Part shown: positions 61,344 through 64,000 of the stretch, piece by piece
Numbering within the stretch: the stretch's first letter is position 1
How the letters are laid out: each line of letters starts with the position of its first letter
DNA from: CADCTM01 sp049671305
GTDB taxonomy: Bacteria > Cyanobacteriota > Cyanobacteriia > Cyanobacteriales > Coleofasciculaceae
Direction of reading: 5' to 3'
Length of the DNA: 64,000 bases
NCBI GenBank assembly: GCA_049671305.1
Contig: JBATUR010000017.1
Coordinates: forward strand, 124,001 to 188,000
Position numbers and translations under genes: made by a program
The notes under the pieces: generated by a model
Told to the model about the DNA's origin: nothing
Seen by the model: the letters and a program-made list of their open reading frames with translations, nothing else
Databases searched by the model: none

Positions 61344-61857
61344 ATTTGCTGATTCAGTAACTTTGGCTTGAGTGTCGGGATTTTTAAATGTCAAGCCTTA
61401 GAAGTATATGATACGCATCAATACGCCTTGATCACCAGTTTATTCGAGCTGATTTATTCTTAATTTATCTAGTGGTTTACTACCTTACCGAATTGAATGC
61501 TCTATTTTTTCTAGCAAATAATTGAGATTGTCAGAGATAGTTGACAATTTTCTGAGTTCAATTTGCCAAAAATTGCTGATTTTCGTGGCTAAAATGCCTA
61601 AAATATTGTTTCTGACAAACTTCTGCAAGTATAAATACAGTAAAGTACTGCTTTTTGTAGCGGGTTGTAAGTCCGTGCAAACACAGTCCCTATCTAACTT
61701 TGAACGATCAAGACTATCTTGATTTATGTGGCTATAGCTACGATTGTATCTACCTATACTGTTTTCAGAAAATTATCGAATTTAGGTGATATAGTATCAT
61801 TGGATACAGAAAATATATAAAACTAACTCATAAACATCGCAAAAGTAGGGACAAAAG
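61344..61857. other. Divergent intergenic region upstream of aspS
   Basis: 514 AT-rich bases. GTATCTACCTATAC at 61746-61759 fits the NtcA pattern GTAN8TAC and TATAGT lies 30 bases on (61790), but the spacing is longer than usual and the short pattern is frequent by chance. No gene was recognised. Confidence 0.3.
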
Positions 61858-62373
61858 ATGAAAGCCGCATCTGTTCAGCAGCACACAAATACACCAAACA
61901 ACCAGTCGCGATCGCTAAAATCAACATCTAAATCTAAATTTTCCCGCGTGCTGAGTATTAGTCTAGCGGCGGCTGGTTTGCTGATTGCAACTCCTACCTT
62001 TGCACAAGATGCCCCTGCAGAAGCCAATCCCAGCAAGCAACAGTTGCTCTGTGCCACAGAAGGACAACGTTTAATCTGCGATGTGCAAAAACCAGGGCAA
62101 CCCAGCCAACCGATAACTTTTGAGCAACAAGCATACGCCGGAAACGCAACTAAAACCGTGGCATTAACTCCCGTAAAGCGTACGGCTATATTCACACCAG
62201 AATTAGATGAAGTTCTTGCCAACGCGCTGCTTTGGATTTCTTATTTGAGCTTGCCGATCGGCATGAGTGTGGCAATTTGGCGCTATGATCAACACACTCG
62301 TCAGCAAATGGTTAAACTAGCTCAACAGATGGCAACATTGGAGCGGATTTGGCAGAATCCACAGGCAGATTAA
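61858..62373 (+). CDS. Hypothetical exported or membrane protein
   Basis: A 171-residue protein with a long basic N-terminus and a hydrophobic stretch ending in an Ala-Gln-Asp cut site (SLAAAGLLIATPTFAQD, about 34-50). The middle (about 60-110) has two cysteines (LLCATEGQRLICD) and is probably periplasmic. A second helix (about 122-143, ANALLWISYLSLPIGMSVAIW) leads to a coiled cytoplasmic tail (HTRQQMVKLAQQMATLERI). No family recognised. It converges with the ClC gene with only nine bases between stops. Confidence 0.65.
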   Translation: MKAASVQQHTNTPNNQSRSLKSTSKSKFSRVLSISLAAAGLLIATPTFAQDAPAEANPSKQQLLCATEGQRLICDVQKPGQPSQPITFEQQAYAGNATKTVALTPVKRTAIFTPELDEVLANALLWISYLSLPIGMSVAIWRYDQHTRQQMVKLAQQMATLERIWQNPQAD

Positions 62374-62382
62374 ATCACCTGA

Positions 62383-63762
62383 CTATGCCTGATTGACCAG
62401 ATCATAGATTGATACGCTCTCAACTGTTGCAGGTTGATATTCTCCGGCTGTCACAGTACGCGAGCGCTGTGTTTTGATTAGGGAAACCTGAGTAGTCAGC
62501 AGGAAACTAGTAAAACTGGCAATTACGATCACAGGTACCATCGAAGTATCAGCAATCACACTTAAAATTACGGTGGTGCTGACAGGAGTTTTGGTAATTG
62601 CCACATTCACCGCTGCCATTAAACATACCATCGCGATAGTCGGGTGAATTTGCGGGAAACCTAAAGCGATCGCAAATCCCACTGCTGCCCCAATGTAAAA
62701 CAGAGGAAAAATAAAGCCACCTCGAAACCCAGAATGCAGTGTGCAGCTAACTGCCAGCATTTTCGCAAGTCCAATCATCAATAGCAAGGCGATCCCGTAA
62801 CTCGCTCCCTGCTCAATAATCGTATCGATCTCCTTTTCGCCGAAAAATAGAGTTTGGGGGAAAACCAAGGCAATTAGCCCAATCGATAAGCCGCCCAACG
62901 TTGCCAGTAAAATTGTCTGGTGATGTAGCGGCTTTGTCAGGTAACCCACCACCTGAAATATCAGTACAAACAACAACGCAACTGCCGCTCCCACCACTCC
63001 TAAAATCGCCCCTTCCCACAAATTGATCAGCGTCAAACTTGGAATTGACTCAAAGTGATACATACCGCCGATTGATAGCCCCGTGCTTAAGCGAAACACT
63101 GTAAAACTCAAAATCGCTGATAAAACGGCAGGAATAATCGCCTCGTAGTATTCCAAACCCCGTCGATGAGGAATTTCTAAAGCAAACAGCGCCCCACCCA
63201 ACGGTGCACCAAAAAAGGCTCCTAGTGCCGCACTCATCCCACAAAAAGTCAGAATCCGTACCGTTGGCGGCGACAGATTGAGCCGAGTACCCAGCCAGCC
63301 TCCAATACTACCATTTACCTGCACCAAGGGGGCTTCGGGTCCCGCACTGCCGCCTGCAACGATCGAAAACAAAGATGCCACAATCATCGCCGGAGTTTGC
63401 TTCATATCAATACGTCCAGGATCATGTACCTGATCGACGACAAAAGCAACTTCTCCGGGCAGCCCCATCAAGTAAAGTGTAATCCCTACTAGCAACCCAC
63501 CGATTGATGGGGCAATCCACACGTAGTTTTTGGCAAGAAACTCACTATGGAATTGGACTTGCATGATCTCTGGTAGTTGATGCCAGACTAAGTGCATGGA
63601 ACCTTCTAGCAGAAAGTAGTAAGCGGTGGCAACTAGTCCGCCTGCAATGCCGATCGCGCCTGCCCAAATAATAAGTTGAGTATATGTCAGGTCACGCTCA
63701 CCAGAGGGGACTGTATTTTCATTATTTGCTGTGGTATCGGCATTACTAATCATCGACAGCAC
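62383..63762 (-). CDS. ClC family chloride channel or H+/Cl- exchanger
   Basis: A 459-residue membrane protein with about ten to twelve helices. The key motif GSAGPEAPLVQVNGSIGG (about 138-155) aligns with GREGPxxQ of E. coli ClC, so the gating glutamate is Glu143. GAFFGAPLGGALFALEIPHRRG (split at GAFFGAPLGG and LFALEIP) is the second signature, and CTLHSGFRGGFIFPLFYIGAAVG corresponds to the GxFxP region. No C-terminal CBS domains are present. Ion choice is assumed from family; the exchanger proton glutamate cannot be placed with certainty. Start at 63762 or 63753. Confidence 0.92.
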   Translation of the reverse strand: MLSMISNADTTANNENTVPSGERDLTYTQLIIWAGAIGIAGGLVATAYYFLLEGSMHLVWHQLPEIMQVQFHSEFLAKNYVWIAPSIGGLLVGITLYLMGLPGEVAFVVDQVHDPGRIDMKQTPAMIVASLFSIVAGGSAGPEAPLVQVNGSIGGWLGTRLNLSPPTVRILTFCGMSAALGAFFGAPLGGALFALEIPHRRGLEYYEAIIPAVLSAILSFTVFRLSTGLSIGGMYHFESIPSLTLINLWEGAILGVVGAAVALLFVLIFQVVGYLTKPLHHQTILLATLGGLSIGLIALVFPQTLFFGEKEIDTIIEQGASYGIALLLMIGLAKMLAVSCTLHSGFRGGFIFPLFYIGAAVGFAIALGFPQIHPTIAMVCLMAAVNVAITKTPVSTTVILSVIADTSMVPVIVIASFTSFLLTTQVSLIKTQRSRTVTAGEYQPATVESVSIYDLVNQA

Positions 63763-63810
63763 CCTAGAAACTAACTGAAAATTTTTTGACTAAATCTAAG
63801 TATGTTGAGA

Positions 63811-63864
63811 GGGGTTATTTGTAGTTACCAACTTAAGAGCGTTGGCTTTTTGACAAATAACCCC
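63811..63864. terminator. Long hairpin between ClC and transporter genes
   Basis: GGGGTTATTTGT (63811-63822) and ACAAATAACCCC (63853-63864) are perfect 12-bp arms. The loop contains a second small stem (CCAAC/GTTGG). It lies 18 bases after the stop of the - strand transporter and upstream of the ClC gene, so it probably ends the transporter transcript. Confidence 0.7.
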
Positions 63865-63882
63865 GGTTTCTATGCCCAAGTT

Positions 63883-64000
63883 CTAGCTGCGGAATTGATC
63901 CTCTGATAATCTACTAGGTATAACTTCTGGGCTAGCTCCAACATGATCGTCTTCATGAGAGCCGGTGGGTTCCTTGAGGAAAAAAGCATTGATAAAGGCA
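63883..64000 (-). CDS. 3' end of a membrane transporter, probably MFS nitrate/nitrite type
   Basis: The - strand frame entering at the window edge encodes AFINAFFLKEPTGSHEDDHV and ends IPSRLSEDQFRS with a stop at 63883-63885. A hydrophobic end followed by FFLKEPTGSH and an acidic tail recalls the C-terminus of NarK/NrtP-type MFS proteins. Only 38 residues are visible, so the assignment is tentative. Confidence 0.45.
   Translation of the reverse strand, partial: AFINAFFLKEPTGSHEDDHVGASPEVIPSRLSEDQFRS

Noticed and set aside
61746..61759. NtcA site (GTAN8TAC) upstream of the exported protein at 61858
   Set aside because: A six-base pattern is expected many times in 64 kb, and the spacing to the TATAGT element is 30 instead of about 22 bases.
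1..64000. tRNA, rRNA, tmRNA, prophage or intact insertion sequence
   Set aside because: Scanning by eye found no T-loop-like GTTCRANYC context with matching arms outside genes, no rRNA stretch and no transposase frame.

Overview
The window is chromosomal DNA of a cyanobacterium. The evidence is the many HIP1 octamers (GCGATCGC), the cyanobacterium-specific small families (DUF4327, DUF751/Ycf33, DUF3134, DUF928, DUF3122, a PAP/fibrillin protein), a GH100 alkaline invertase, a cobalamin cluster and an NrtR-type NAD locus. CHAT-TPR and NACHT proteins and short dispersed repeats point to a large, probably multicellular or aggregate-forming genome (Nostocales or Chroococcidiopsis-like); this placement is inference. 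No tRNA, rRNA, CRISPR array, intact transposase or prophage was seen.

Layout. 1-8.7 kb is housekeeping: the 3' end of guaA, a cytochrome b561, a decayed sensor-kinase N-terminus, a methyltransferase, hemJ, a CDF cation transporter, small cyanobacterial proteins, a GH3 hydrolase overlapping rbfA, and a Ycf33-like protein. Between hemJ and the transporter lie three tandem TGTGGAAAA boxes that match cyanobacterial DnaA boxes. 8.9-11.9 kb is an AT-rich restriction-modification pair (PD-(D/E)XK nuclease plus Dam-family methylase), separated from a divergent SRAP/YedK gene by a 30-bp perfect palindrome that matches the cyanobacterial LexA box. 12-16.3 kb holds a large exported CHAT-TPR protein divergent from a DUF928 protein.

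16.5-21.3 kb is an NAD locus: nadE, nrtR, nadD, pncB. 22.2-32.2 kb is a cobalamin (corrin ring) locus: cobK, cbiG-cobJ fusion, cobI, cobH, cobG and, on the other side of an inserted gene, cobL. The inserted gene encodes a rifamycin-phosphotransferase-like enzyme with a Firmicute-style ribosome binding site and a duplicated helical insertion of about 117 residues in its ATP-binding domain. 32.3-45.3 kb is central metabolism and housekeeping: thioesterase, decayed GNAT gene, phosphoketolase plus acetate kinase, signal peptidase, methionine salvage (mtnX, mtnB), invertase, an esterase, a glutathione transferase and a GlsB-type protein. 45.8-49.6 kb holds a TPR glycosyltransferase, an Asn-rich exported protein, DUF3134, fibrillin and a RecB-like nuclease.

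49.8-56.2 kb is the most unusual part. It contains a NACHT NTPase with an N-terminal HTH-like region; a divergent small membrane protein; between them, seven CTCAMAY repeats spaced 11/10/11/10/11/10 bp (one per helical turn); a second small membrane protein; and a three-part fusion of a cyclic-nucleotide-binding-like domain, a degenerate AAA+ domain and a membrane polyferredoxin. 56.3-64 kb returns to housekeeping: FKBP isomerase, recJ, aspS, a small exported membrane protein, a ClC channel and the 3' end of a probable MFS transporter.
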